A stretch of 64,000 bases of DNA from positions 45,742,001 to 45,806,000 of the forward strand of contig NC_132996.1 in assembly GCF_048564905.1 (NCBI RefSeq), written 5' to 3'. Below, in pieces: positions 21,491-33,159 of the stretch (positions are counted from its first letter, which is position 1; the number at the start of each line of letters is the position of its first letter). The notes under the pieces were generated by a model, which made no database searches, was not told where the DNA came from, and was given only the letters and a program-made list of their open reading frames with translations. This stretch comes from Vicugna pacos (taxonomy: Eukaryota > Chordata > Mammalia > Artiodactyla > Camelidae). The translations under genes and the position numbers were made by a program.

Positions 21491-22440
21491 GGAAATGAAT
21501 GGGGTCCCCTCACTCCAGAACAGCACAGCTGAGGAAGCCTGCAGGCCTCCGGGGTCTTACGGTGGATGCCCTGACCCACGTCGCCAGCCTGTGCGTGGGG
21601 CCCTTTCTCCAGGGGCAGCTGTGCAGAGGTGCCCAGGCACCACCTGAGGTGCTGAGTGAAGCTGGGCCGGCCCAGGGTCAGGCTCTGCATCTTCCCCCGC
21701 AATGGGGAGCGTTCTCCATCTGCTCCACCAAACCCAGCCCAGCCATGGGTCCTGCAGAGCCGTCCTCCCCACTCTTCACCTCTGCATCATCCTCGACTCA
21801 CCCCAGCCAGGCTTGCTGCGTCCTTGATGGAAAACCCTGTTCTTGGACGTATCTCGGCTGTGCAGCTCAGCTCACTACAGCCAATCCACCGGCACGTCAA
21901 GCACACTTGTGTCAATGCCAAAATCTCAGGTACAAGAAAAAAGAGAATTTGAGAATAGCATCTTTAATTGGACAGGCCTCGTAACCAAATGGTGTTGCCA
22001 AGAAAGTTTCCCTATGCCTCCCTCTCATCTCTCCACCCCTCATCACTAGAATTAACACCTTTTTCTTCACTATACGCTTCAGTTAAAAATCTATACAAAG
22101 GAGATTGGACTAGATGGTTTTTCTTAGGAGCCATGTACTGCACCATGACCTGGGACCTAAATAGTCAATTACGTCTAAGAGAAGGGTTTTCTTAATAGAT
22201 TTAAGCTGCATTCCAGCATTCGCTTCAGCGCACCGAGAACCCTCTGCTCTACAGTTCTTTCCACAGTCCTTCGAGGCCTCCAGAATTTACAGGTCCAGCT
22301 TAGCCAGTAAGGCCAAGATGGTTTTCACGTGGCAGGGTTAGACAGAGCCCACCTAACTCTGCCAAGTCCACCTCCAATCTTAAACTGATTTAGTTTTTAC
22401 AAATTTAAACCTATACTTACAACGGTTTAGCTTGATTTAT
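21491..22440. other. GC-rich intergenic stretch
   Basis: Bases 21500-21900 are GC-rich with scattered CpGs and long overlapping open frames on both strands (161 codons on +). That is what GC-rich DNA gives by chance; no protein family is recognised. Part (21760-21820) faintly resembles forward L2 (TCATCCTCGACTCACCCCAG). 21960-22440 is unassigned. Confidence 0.4.
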
Positions 22441-25400
22441 TCTTTGAATCTTTGATTCCTTTCATTTTAACTCTTTGTATATTTGTTGTCCTTGGTCAAC
22501 TGCGTGTTTTTATTACTATGTGTATATACTGCTTTTTTATCTTCATTCTTTTGGGACCTGATCATGATTCAATTTTATTTTATTGTTTTATCCTGTCTGT
22601 TAATTTTACTGCATCCTTTTTTTATTTTCTGGTCAATTTATTTCGTGTTTTAGCTTTTCTGGTTATTGAAGTTACATAATTGGAAAGCATGTGGATATCA
22701 TCTGTCAAGAATAAGCCATAGTCCAAGCAAGAAGGTGGAATCTTTCTCCTCTAGGAAACTACCAGTTTGTTCTGTGGGTAATTTCTGAGATGTTAGTAAG
22801 AATGACTAGCTGTCTGCTCGCAGGGTGGAAAACTAAAAACCAAAATGAAGTACAGTACAGAATCTCTCTGAGAACTACGGGCTTAAATTCCCTTCCTGGG
22901 GAGATTCAACGCCCACAAGTGGTTAGAATTAAGGGGAGTATGAGATGAGAGGCCATGACCTTCCCCTGTGGGTGCTGCTGGGAGCGAGCTCAGAGTGAAC
23001 AAAGAGCACTTCTGAGACTGAATGCCACAAAGGCCTTCTTGGGAAAAGTGGGCCTGATTATTTTTTTAAATACTTATTTAGTGATCAACACACTGGTTTT
23101 GTTGCATTACTGGATCTAGAAAGTAGATTAATTTTAAAACAACTTTTTAAGTCACTTAAGTGAAAATGACAGTCGTCTGTGTACATTAAACAATTGGTAA
23201 AGCCTCTTTAAATTGATAATGTGAATGTTAAGAAAATAACTGAACAGAATAGGCTAAGAATATGCACCTGGGCCTCACACTGTGTCACTCAGGGTGCCAC
23301 TGAACTGAAATTTGTTTTACATGATCTTATTTTGAATGTTTTCATGAAATTGTTTGCCACCTTCAAAGTAGCACTTTGATTAATAAATTGATGACACCTT
23401 TAACTGACTCTTCTCCGTAGATCATCACATATTTAATTTAAAAATACTTTATGGGATGCATCACTGGGAGCCTGAAGAGCCAATGAAGGGAAAAGCCAGA
23501 GCATCTCCCCCTCCTGCTCTGTCTTGGGTAACATCCCGGGGAGGGAAGGTATCTTCCCCATGGCTCCATTCCTGTTGTCAGACCTTGTCTGGTTCCAGGT
23601 TCTGATTGGTGATCCTAGCCCCTGAGCTCAGGTACCACCACCTCTCTTTGTCCCCTCCAGCCTAGAGATAGTAATGACTTCTTGCTACTGTTAATCTCCG
23701 GGTTGCCTGACTGCCCTCTTCGTTCAGCTCTGTAGATCTTTCATCACTTGTGTAACCAATTACCTGCGTTAAATTTTCTGTGACTTAAATACTCAAAGTT
23801 GTTTAAGCTGTCCTGGTGGATACTGATGGAATCACCCCTGGCCTATTCACCTGGGATGAAAGGATACTGTTGGCCTCTTCCCAGTCTTGGGACAAGGGAT
23901 GGCAGCAAGCAGGCAACTGACCCCCATGTCCCCTGCTGCTGACTGCAGAAGTGATGAGATAAAGGGAGGCCAAACAGTGGCAGGGACCCCATCTGAGCAT
24001 TGAAGACCCTGGACAGAAACGTCTTCAGCCCCCAGTTTTCAATCGGCCATCTTGACCTTGGTCAGCCCAGCAAGGAGGGGTTCAGAGGTCACTTGGTGTA
24101 TTTCCCAAGGCTAATGTTAGTGTAACCTAATTCATCATCTGGCTAAGCAAGAAAACAAATCATTCTTTGTCAAGTACAACATTGTTTCCTTCTGACACAC
24201 AAAAGGGAAACAGGCAGACCCCGTGAATTGTCAGTTCACTCATAAATCTCAAGTGTGAAGCTTCTGTTGGCAAAAATGTCAAATATTTGTGAGTTTATAG
24301 CTCATTAACTCGATCTATAGTATGTTTAAATTCATGGCGTTTTATTTGCTTCTAGTAATCCTCGCAATAAAAACAAAGTTCCTCAGCTATGGGGTAATCA
24401 GGATCAGTCAGAAAAATTCAACTCAACTCCCAGAAAGAGAGGTCAGCTACCTTCAGATTTGTCTGAGTTTATTTACTGCCTTCCCTGCACGCAAAGTCCC
24501 ATATTGAGAGCATTACCTGTGTTTGCAAGTTTTCCTTTCAAGGAACAAAGCACCCTTCACAGACAGCACTTAAAGCTCGTGAAATGGAGAATAAAAGACA
24601 AAACTGGCCATTCTGACTCTGAAATTTAAAAAAAAAGCACAGAAAAAATGAACATTCCTATGGTGACACTGAATGGCCCGTATTTGGAGCAGTTTCTGAC
24701 TGAGAAAATGGAAACTTGCTGAAGCAGGTTGAGAGGAAGTGTGTTCCAGAGCAAAACAAGATTACAGGGATACATTGGATACACTGAGGTTTCACCCCGG
24801 TGCCCCCAGCCCACATTCTCATACGGAGGAGGAAGCTTGCGGATTGCGGAGCCGGCCCCTTCCAGTGTGTTCTTTAGGCAGGGCTGCCATCTAGTGGTTG
24901 GACCTGGAAATTATCCCACAGCCTTTCTCTTTCTCTATCGCTTTCTGTCTCCGTCTCTGTCTCCCTCACACAATTTCCTTTCACAAACTTTGAAAATATA
25001 GAATTTCCCCTTCTTACCTGGCAAGATTCCCCCTGAACCCACTGAAACGTGTGCCCCCATTGCCAAGAACTGAAGATTTCTTCACCTCTAGATTTTGCCA
25101 TACCGTCTCCATTCATGGCAATCTTATATCCAGTTTGCCTCTTTGCACGTAGAAGAAAAGTGATTTCTAATGACCAAGAGGAACAAAGCTATGTGAGCGT
25201 GTGAGTGGTGCTGGGCTGGGGTGTTCCGAGGAAGAGCTCAGTTGTGGAAGAGAGTGGACCACGGCAGTTGCTAAAGTTGGGGAGGTGGGACACATCAGTA
25301 AGAACAGGAGGAGGAATGGACGGACGGGTGGACAAGGAGACTCAAGCAGATGCACAAATGTGCAGGGGAGGGGGGGACAGCATGGAGCCTGGCAGCACTG

Positions 25401-25674
25401 GGAAGCAGGGTGTGGCTGAAATGAGACAAATATCAGCGGGGATGTACGTAGTTCATAGTCCTGAGCAAGTGACCTTGGGTTTACCAGAGCCCCCGGCTCC
25501 TACCAGCGTGTGACTGATCACATGCCTTCTCTGGATGAGCTCCGACATTCTTTATCAATGTATTTCAAAAGTTCTTTGGCGCCGTACCCTTTTGCAGTTC
25601 TGAGAAGTTCTCCAGACCCTCCTCTCCCATGTATATATAATTGGCACACAATTTCGTTGGTTTAAGGATGTCTG
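22441..25674. other. Intergenic, nothing recognised
   Basis: About 3.2 kb in which I identify no gene or secure repeat. 22440-22680 is T-rich. 24930-24970 is a short CT-rich tract. 25200-25420 is G-rich, with open frames that have no recognisable homology. Confidence 0.45.
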
Positions 25675-25693
25675 CCCCCCCCCCCCCCCCCCC
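25675..25693. repeat. Poly(C) run, 19 bases
   Basis: Nineteen consecutive Cs, an unusually long C homopolymer for a mammalian locus. The exact length may be an assembly or sequencing approximation. Confidence 0.85.
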
Positions 25694-26649
25694 GCCAACC
25701 ATCCCTAATCTCTAGGTTCGTTATTCCATAAACAATAGGCCTGTGACAATTCTCAGCCCTGGTGTGGTTTTCCCCATTCTTTAATATTTCCTTACTTCCA
25801 TCCTTAAGTGTTTTTCAGTGCCTTCCTCATGTGCTCTCACACAGCATCCAACACCACTGACTCTGTTTTCCCCATCATTGCTTCCACTTGTGTTTTCCAT
25901 TATTCATTTGTGTCTTTTCTCTCCATCTACGTGCTTCCTTTATTTGACATGTTTCCTCTCAGCCCCACTAAAAGCAAACAGTGTTTTTGAAGGAAAACTC
26001 TGTGCCCATGAAGGGGGAACCAGAAAACGCAGCACGGGAAAGCAGGTGAATGATGGGAGGGAACGAGCTCTGAAAGGCCATGAGAGTGTGAGAGCAGAGG
26101 GAGAGAGATACAGAAAGACGTCTCTGACACCAAAGTGTAATCTCTTGAGTTCTCTGCTGTACAACCAAGCTTGTAAATGCCAATACTGTGGTAATAATTA
26201 CACTGAGATTATACTAAGACTATGCAGTTTTACTAAGATTTAATGTCGAGTCTTACAAGTTGTATGACGTCCCTAGGGTCCTGGGGGAAATGTTGTTAAC
26301 CTATTAAGTAAAGAGATAGTAAAATATCTGCCCAAACAAGAGACCCGGAACGACCCACTCAATGCAGAGACACAGCAAAACCTGTCAAGGAGAACCCGAT
26401 TAACCTGAACTCTCTGTTCCCAGAATTTTCGCTGAGTTCCACTTCTAGGGGGAGAAATACATGAGGGAACAAGCTGGCTTTCTTTTTCTTGAACTGAAAC
26501 AACTATCACAACAACATCCAGAAGTCTCCTGGGGTCAGAGCAAAGTCAAGGTCCAGCCTCCAGCCCTTACAACCACATGCATGTTACTGTGTTAGAACAA
26601 AGAATAATGGCTCCGTGGGGCACAGCAGAGAGCAGGTGGTGGAGGGGGG
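25694..26649. other. Intergenic, possible L2 patch
   Basis: Bases 25800-25990 loosely resemble forward L2 (CTTCCTCATGTGCTCTCACA ... TTTATTTGACATGTTTCCTC). The remainder is unassigned. A 141-codon open frame at 25818-26243 has no recognisable homology. Confidence 0.35.
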
Positions 26650-26865
26650 TGTAATGTTGGCTACAGCTTACGTGCTTTGTGCTAGAAACTGTGCCAGATA
26701 TCATCCAGCATCCTTTATTTCTTCTCCTAACAAACTTAACACCATTTCACATGTGAACCCAAGGTTCAGAGAGGTAAAATAATTTGCCTAAGGTCACACA
26801 GCTAGTAAGAGATGTAGAGAGTATTTGAATCCAACTGAGACTGACTCCAAAGTCTTTATCTCTGT
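26650..26865 (-). repeat. MIR SINE
   Basis: Well-preserved reversed MIR: TTCAGAGAGGTAAAATAATT, GCCTAAGGTCACACAGCTAG, then GAATCCAACTGAGACTGACT. Confidence 0.9.
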
Positions 26866-27189
26866 GTAAAACCGCAACCAAGGAGGGGTCCTTACAGGTA
26901 TAGGCAGACCCCCGAGCTTGAGGGAAGGCTAGTTCCTGAAGATAGAGCTCCAGAAAAGACCTCGTGGGTCCCAAACGCCACGTCTGTAAAGTAGGGATCA
27001 ATCCACAACTGGAAGTGGATGACGCGTCCTTCTGAGTCCGGGTGGGTAACTCAGCAGGAAATAGCTAAACAGGGAGATTCGAGGCAATCCGTCACAGGAG
27101 GCTGGGTTACAGAGGCCGGCTTCCTGTCTCTGCGGAAGGAGAGAATGGGTTTCATTTGCTTGTCCTCGAGGTCTCCCCTGACTATAGCC
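26866..27189. other. Intergenic, nothing recognised
   Basis: No repeat or gene identified. Confidence 0.4.
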
Positions 27190-27390
27190 TCACATTTATT
27201 GAGTGCTTCCTGTGGGCAGGACACTTTCCTGCTTTTTCTCATTCAATTCTCATTATCTCTGATTGATCATAAGAAACTGACAACTAAATTGCTTAACTCA
27301 CTAACCAAATGTCAGAAAGTCAAGGTAAAGCAAGGTACTCTGATTCCAGAACCCAAGTTCTTAATCACCAAGAGGAAAAAACGAAGTCAA
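27190..27390 (-). repeat. MIR SINE
   Basis: Reversed MIR: ACATTTATTGAGTGCTTCCT, TCATTCAATTCTCATTATCT, then a degraded middle and CCAGAACCCAAGTTCTTAAT. Confidence 0.75.
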
Positions 27391-27419
27391 ACATTGAGGT
27401 GTAACCCATATTGTTTAGT

Positions 27420-27665
27420 CTATTAAGAATATTAAGTTTTATTGCCATCATAATACTGAATTTTACTCTAGTAATAAATTTTATTAGTATTGAGTTTTAT
27501 TACCACAGTTTTGAATTTTAGTATAATGCTTGTCTTGTTATAAATATTATATCACATGCATTATTTTCCTACTGTTATGTTAGTTTTATGGTGATGATGA
27601 TAATCATTTTTACAGTTCTAGATTTTATTATTGCTACCATGTTCAGTGTTTTAGTAATAGTTTTA
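27420..27665. repeat. Degenerate AT-rich repeat
   Basis: Motifs of the form AGTTTTATTNCCA and GAATTTTAGTA recur loosely (27436, 27492, 27525, 27650). This suggests an old minisatellite of about 30 bp, now decayed. Confidence 0.4.
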
Positions 27666-27689
27666 TGGCCTGGGTAGAAATGGAAAATA

Positions 27690-28700
27690 CTGACAATCAT
27701 GGTGTGAAACTAATCTCTTATCTGTATATGTCAAATGAAGAGTGAGTAATTCTGGCACCCTGTGGTCCACTCCTATACTGTTAACTGCAGAAAAAGTGGA
27801 GAAAACTACATTTCCCAGAACTCTTTGCAGCTAAGCTACTGCCAATATACTTTGATAATTTTTTATATTTTCATAAACTTACTTTTGCAAATGTAAAACT
27901 GGAGAATTTCATGTGTTCTCTAGAGTCGATTCCATTGTACATCACTGCAGATTTTTCACTTTCTAGCACAAACTTTTTAAGGTATGCGAACAGGGAGAAT
28001 TTAGCCATTTGGGATGACTGGTTATCAGACCAGTGTCAGTAGATTAAATTGCATTAAAGTGGTGGCAAGTCCCAACATCTAATGTGTTGTGAAGGTTTTT
28101 TCACATGTAAAACAAATTTTTCTTATTCAAATACAACAACTGTGAAAATCAAGTGTGTTTCTTTAGGTTTACTTGATAGACATGCCTGTAAGTTGTATTT
28201 TACATTGCAAAGTATTTTATCGCTGTACGTTAAAACATGGAACTTCGCAGCTCTGTTACTTAAAGTAGAATAAACATCAATAGAAAGTTAAAAAAAAAAG
28301 TAAAACATGTAAGTAAAAGTGGAGTCTGTTAAGAAAAACATCCAGTCCATCCCTGGAAAGGAGAAATGACATAAGATAGAGTTACATGACCACCATCACA
28401 GTGGTCACCCTCAGTGAGGCCAGAACTGCTGGGGCACTGGGTTCTTCTGGGAGGTTATAATTAAGGTTCCAGCATTACAGGTGCTAAGAGCCCGATGTCA
28501 CTGGCAATGGAAATTTCTTCTAGATGACTTACTTCATATTGTATCTGGGAGTTTCTCCTTGCAATGTCCTTCCAGCTGTGTAACATCAAAACCAGTTTCC
28601 TGGCCCTTATTTAAATGTAATAAATTTATTAATGTCCTATAACAAATCCCTTATTTATCACTAAGGATCTTGACTAATACACATGCTTCCACTGACTCAC
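27690..28700 (+). mobile_element. Possible LTR fossil pieces
   Basis: ACTACATTTCCCAGAACTCT (27807) is a phrase typical of MaLR-type LTRs. Bases 28590-28685 (CCTTATTTAAATGTAATAAA ... CTTGACTAATACACATG) look like an LTR 3' end. The middle is not recognisable, so these may be one old broken copy or two. Confidence 0.35.
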
Positions 28701-28917
28701 AGATTTTGAAGTGGGAAAGGACAAAGGTTACTGGGTTTGGACTACCTCCTAATGTGAGAGAATTTTTAGAGTAATCTTGGCATTCAGCCTCCTTTTTATC
28801 CCTTCTAGGGATTCACTTTTGCTGCTTGAAATCTTTGGCAGTCCACCACGCTTTCCTCTGGCACTCCTTAAAGTGTCTTCCATAGGAAAATGTTTGCATA
28901 TGCATATTTAGGATTCT

Positions 28918-29053
28918 GAACACATTTGGGAAATAAATGCTATTATGTAGTTGAAAACATTTGGGAAATATGTGCTATTTCACCAGAACACATTTGGGAA
29001 ATAAATGCTATTATGTAGTTGAAAACATTTGGGAAATATGTGCTATTTCACCA
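28918..29053. repeat. 68-bp perfect tandem duplication
   Basis: Bases 28918-28985 and 28986-29053 are identical over all 68 positions. Each copy itself contains two related units of about 34 bp (GAACACATTTGGGAAATAAA and GAAAACATTTGGGAAATATG), giving four units in all. Confidence 0.95.
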
Positions 29054-29098
29054 GAAATTGATGCAACATTGTAAACTGATTATATTGCAGTAAAAAAA
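29046..29098 (+). mobile_element. Very short L1 3' end
   Basis: CACCAGAAATTGATGCAACA, TTGTAAACTGATTATATTGC and an A tail match the last 50 bp of artiodactyl-type L1. It directly follows the tandem duplication. Confidence 0.6.
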
Positions 29099-29257
29099 AA
29101 TTGATACTCTTTTGTTGTTGTTGTTTATGCAAAGAATAATTATATTTATGATAATACTCAGTTTAAAAAAGTGTTAGATCATATTTAATAAGTCCCAATG
29201 TGAGAAGGTATCTAAATTTGTATTGAATTGGTGATTTCCACCCAAGAGAGAATTTAG

Positions 29258-29978
29258 CTTTTTTGTTTTGCTTTGTTTTTGTTTCTTAATTGAGGTATAG
29301 TCAGTTTACAGTGTGTCCATTTCTGGTGTACAACATGTTTCAGTCATACATATACATACATTTATTCATTTTCATATTCTTTTTCATTATAGATTACTAT
29401 AAGATATTGAATATAGTTCTCTGTGCTATACAGTAGAAACTTGTTGTTTATCTATTTTATATATAGTAGTTGGTATCTGCAAATCTCAAACTCCCAATTT
29501 ATCCCTTCCTACCCTCTTTCCCTCACACTGGTAACCATAAATTTGTTTTCTATGTCTCTGAGTCTGTTTCTGTTTTGTAAATAAGTTCATTTGTGTCTTT
29601 TTTTTTTTAAGATTCCACATATGAGTGATATCATATGGTATTTTTCTTTTTCTGGCTTTCTTCATTTAGAATGACAATCTCCAGGTCCATCTGTGTTCCT
29701 GCAAATGGCATTATTTTATTCTTTTTCATGGGTGAGTAATATTCCATTATATAAATATACCACAGCTTCTTTATCCAGTCATCTGTCGATGGACATTTAG
29801 GCTGTTTCCATGCCTTGGCTGCTATATATAGTGCTGCTATGAACACTGGGGTGCATGTATCTTTTCAAATTAGAGTTCCCTCCAGATATATGCTCAGGAG
29901 TGGGATTGCTGGATCATATATTAAGTCTGTTTTTAGTTTTTTTTTAGGAATCTCCATACTGTTTTGCATAATGGCTGC
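29258..29978 (-). mobile_element. 5'-truncated L1 with 11-bp target duplication
   Basis: Reversed L1 3' UTR (TTGAGGTATAGTCAGTTTAC, TCTGGTGTACAACATG) followed by the ORF2 C-terminus. The minus-strand frame at 29631-29846 reads IAAKAWKQPKCPSTDDWIKK, typical of the ORF2 end. AGAGAATTTAG flanks both ends (29247-29257 and 29979-29989). Non-autonomous. Confidence 0.92.
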
Positions 29979-29989
29979 AGAGAATTTAG

Positions 29990-30409
29990 TTCTTAAAGGG
30001 ATGAGTTTCTATTACCTGGAATAGTTATTCGAGGTGAAAAGCTAGGTGTCTTGTTTGATCCTTTCCCTGGGACACCACCTTTTCCTGGGAATTGCAGGAG
30101 AGATGGCCACCCTGGGTTAGCAATCTTTGTGGCCAAAGCCTCCACTAGGAGGTCTGAGATCATGAAGATCATGCCTTCTCTTTTTGTTAGAATGACCCAC
30201 AATGCAGGGACCTTCTACAGCCTGCCTCTTCCCTCGATCTGCCAAACTTCACCTTTCTCCCATCCAGTCTATTCCACACTTAGCTGAAGGGTTGTCGTTC
30301 TTCTGCTTGATAACCTTGTTAGCTTAACACTTTTAGGATAAAGTTGAACCATCTTAAGATGGTTGGTTTGACCACAGGCTACCACTTGCCCACCTCGCCC
30401 TGCTCCCAC

Positions 30410-30411
<2 letters not shown>
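29990..30411. other. Intergenic, nothing recognised
   Basis: No gene or repeat identified. Confidence 0.4.

Positions 30412-30448
<37 letters not shown>
30412..30448. repeat. (AC)n microsatellite
   Basis: About 18 perfect AC units, followed by TG and a few further CA units to about 30457. Confidence 0.95.
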
Positions 30449-30450
<2 letters not shown>

Positions 30451-31299
30451 CACACACTGCTTTAGCCATATTTCATCATCCTTGGAGATGTACCTTTTTT
30501 TTCATATTATAACGCTCCGCTGACTGAGATGGATGGATCCGAAAATCATTGTAGAACAGGCAACAGCTGTTAACTAATTGCTTTGGCTTTTGCATGCACA
30601 AACATGAAAAGCAGCAGCTTCAATACTGTCAGAATGGGTTGTTAGCTTGGAAGAAAATCCCAGAAACAACAGTGGGCCACCCTTTTAACCTCTGGGCACC
30701 AAATGTTGTGGGAAGTGGTGAATCAGTGGCATTTAGCAGCATCACCCAAGTGGGAATCAAAAGTCAGCTAATTCCACGTTCTCACAAACCCAGCGGAAAA
30801 GCCCAGCCCCAGTGACTTCCAGTTTGTCCACAGATTCTTTTAAGAAACATCCTATTACCAAGGCTCTCTCTTGACTGTGTTGTGTGGGAAAGCTTGATGT
30901 TGGTGCCTCTGAAGCAAAAACGCCATATAGAACAGTCTGACTCTAACAGCAAAGTTTCAAAGATACTGAAAGCAAATTACTTCACGTGTAGTTTTATTTT
31001 GCTATAATTGATAGAGCGCTGTATGTTTTAACAAATATATATCAAAATGTATGTCCAATTAAAAATTTTAAACACTCTCTCAGAAACTATTAAAACCCTA
31101 AGTGATAAAGCCTTAGGCCATAGTTCAACTGGAAAGGTTTTTTCTCTCTTAAGGGTATACAAAATAAGGGCACATGTTAAAAATGAATGGCGTCTCAAAG
31201 GAGGTGAAATCCGGCAGAACCACTTTATTCTCTTGCTTTCTCCAATCGCTGGACTTTCCAGTGTCCTGCTCTTCCTTTTTAGAACATGCCTCTCTTTCT
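30449..31299. other. Intergenic, nothing recognised
   Basis: Looks like unique sequence. Overlapping open frames of about 97 codons on both strands at 31028-31340 have no recognisable homology. Confidence 0.4.
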
Positions 31300-31560
31300 T
31301 TGCCTGGTTACTCCTACCCATCCTTTGGGTTTCAGCTTAATTATCACTTCCAAGAAGTCATCCTTCACCTCCCCACCCCCACCCTCAGACTATGTGAGGA
31401 CCCCTGCTGTGTGCCTTCACTCCACTCTCAAAACAATTATCATCCTTTACTCTAAATGCTTGTGTGATTTTCTTTCTCCCCGACAGGCTATAAACTCCTT
31501 GAAAACAGGGAACTCCTCTCTCTTGCTCACAAGGTGGCTGACACAGTTGACTGAATCAGT
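31300..31560 (+). repeat. L2 LINE 3' region
   Basis: Forward L2: AGCTTAATTATCACTTCCAA, GAAGTCATCCTTCACCTCCC, CAGGCTATAAACTCCTTGAA, AACAGGGAACTCCTCTCTCT. Confidence 0.7.
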
Positions 31561-31639
31561 GAACCAGTAAGGATTCATTCAGCAGTGAATAAGTTGTCCA
31601 ACGTATAAATGTCCCCATGGCACAGCATATAAATAAACT

Positions 31640-31770
31640 CATTCAATTTCCAATGGTGAAGCAATAAGAATTTTATCTCACAGATGAGGAAACTGAGGCA
31701 CAGCGAGAAAGAGGCTAGTTAATGACAGAGTCAAAACTAAGACGTTTCAAGGTTCCACCTAACAGTAGTG
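31640..31770 (-). repeat. MIR SINE fragment
   Basis: Reversed MIR: TCACAGATGAGGAAACTGAG, GCACAGCGAGAAAGAGGCTA. Confidence 0.8.
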
Positions 31771-31774
31771 AGCC

Positions 31775-32010
31775 CTGACATTCACTGGATATGTGCTCAG
31801 TGCCTGGCACGTGTCTGGCCTCTTTGTGTATGTACTTTCACTTAATTCTCACAGTCACTCGGGGTTAGGTGGATGCTATTAGTATCCCCGTTTTATGAAA
31901 AGGAAACCTGGAGTGCCAAGAGGTAAAAATCTCCTGTGATAATGGAGCTTGTAATTGGTGCAGCTGAGATACAAACCAAGGCCGACCCCAGAAGCTATAC
32001 TCTGAATCAC
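31775..32010 (-). repeat. MIR SINE
   Basis: Nearly full-length reversed MIR: GTGCTCAGTGCCTGGCACGT, CACTTAATTCTCACAGTCAC, TATTAGTATCCCCGTTTTAT, GAGATACAAACCAAGGCCGA. It lies directly after another MIR in the same orientation. Confidence 0.85.
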
Positions 32011-32164
32011 AACATTTGAGAGGCTGGTAAACTGAGTCAAAATACTTAGCAATCGGAAATACTATTAGTTACTAGCAGATGACGCCTTAAGAACGTGTTT
32101 TCAAGCTGATCCAGAACAAACAGCCATATGTCAGAGGATATGGTTACCAATAAAAACAGAATGA

Positions 32165-32325
32165 AGTCTAGTGTGGTTGAAGAGTCACTGTATTACAAGT
32201 TAGGAGCCCCGGGTTCTTTCTGCCCAGCCCACTCTTCACAGGGCTGTATAATCCTGAGTGAATCACTTAACTTCTCTGAAACTCAGTTTCTTCACTAGTT
32301 AAACAGAAGGTGGGGGAAAGCAAGT
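32165..32325 (+). repeat. MIR SINE
   Basis: Forward MIR: GTGTGGTTGAAGAGTCACTG, GGAGCCCCGGGTTCTTTCTG, ATCACTTAACTTCTCTGAAA, CTCAGTTTCTTCACTAGTTA. Confidence 0.75.
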
Positions 32326-32967
32326 GAACTCACAATCTTCTGATAGGGTCTGTCACTTTATCTCAAAGCAGTTAGCAGGTACACCAAGTGGGAGAGGTCA
32401 CCGGGGATTCTTAGCCTACGCCAAATATTGAACTCGAGGATGTAAATTAAACTCCAGCGTTTGTTCTACAAAATTCAAATAATGTTTGGCGAGGTGAAGG
32501 GCTCTTGATCCTCCACCTGAAAGCACAGCTTTTCCCCTTTCAACCATGAACTTCTTTTCCTTGCCCGCTATTAACAGTGTTTGCCTGAGTGGGGAGAGGG
32601 AAGCCCAGACTTGTGTTGACAGAGGTTGACTGTTGGGGAAAAGTACATGCCTGGAGGGGGAAACAGTGCTTAACGAGAAGCAAGGCATCCGTCTCCACCT
32701 GACTCATTCCAAGCCCGGCCTCCCTCTGCTGTTGCTTTGTTCCAACACTAGATCAGAGGCTCATGTGGAGACTTGTTGAAGTCAAACACTATCAAAACTC
32801 CAGCCCAGCTATGCTGAAGATCCTGGCCAGATGGCTGTTGGAGCCAAGGCTACTGGGGAGATCTGGAGACACTTACCAGGGCTCCAGGCAGGAACCAGCC
32901 CTCCCTCTTCAGGGTCACAGGGCTGCTGAAACTATTCATATTTAGCCAAACTTTTAGAGAATACTTT
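32326..32967. other. Intergenic, nothing recognised
   Basis: No gene or repeat identified. Confidence 0.4.
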
Positions 32968-33079
32968 TGGGGGGGAGGGGAATAATTATATTTATTTACT
33001 TTTAATGAGGGTACTGAGGATTGAACCCAGGACCTCATGCATGCTAAGCATGTGCTCTACCACTGAGCTAGACCCTCCC
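32968..33079 (-). mobile_element. tRNA-derived SINE, camelid type
   Basis: On the minus strand the head reads GGGAGGGTCTAGCTCAGTGG. The RNA polymerase III A box TAGCTCAGTGG (33060-33070) is perfect and the B box is GGTTCAATCC (33018-33027). The tail is A/T-rich and short. The same family occurs at 48933-49097. No secure target duplication was found. Confidence 0.88.
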
Positions 33080-33159
33080 TGCTGGGGAGTGCTTTTCTAA
33101 GAGTCACTGGTACCCTTTTTTTTTTTTCTTAGCTTGGTAAGAAGTGAAAGACATAATAA

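Noticed and set aside
21499-21984. 161-codon open frame in GC-rich DNA just after an LTR fossil
   Set aside because: Overlapping long frames occur on both strands because stops are rare in GC-rich sequence. No protein family, splice signals or codon signature recognised.
25818-26243. 141-codon open frame downstream of the poly(C) run
   Set aside because: Low-complexity Ser/Leu/Pro start from pyrimidine-rich DNA; no homology recognised.
30412-30457. CRISPR-like or regulatory array at the repeated AC tract
   Set aside because: A plain dinucleotide microsatellite in a mammalian genome, with no spacer structure.
32968-33079. Possible tRNA gene because of perfect A and B boxes
   Set aside because: The tRNA-like head runs into an A/T-rich SINE tail, does not close an acceptor stem, and a related copy exists at 48933-49097.
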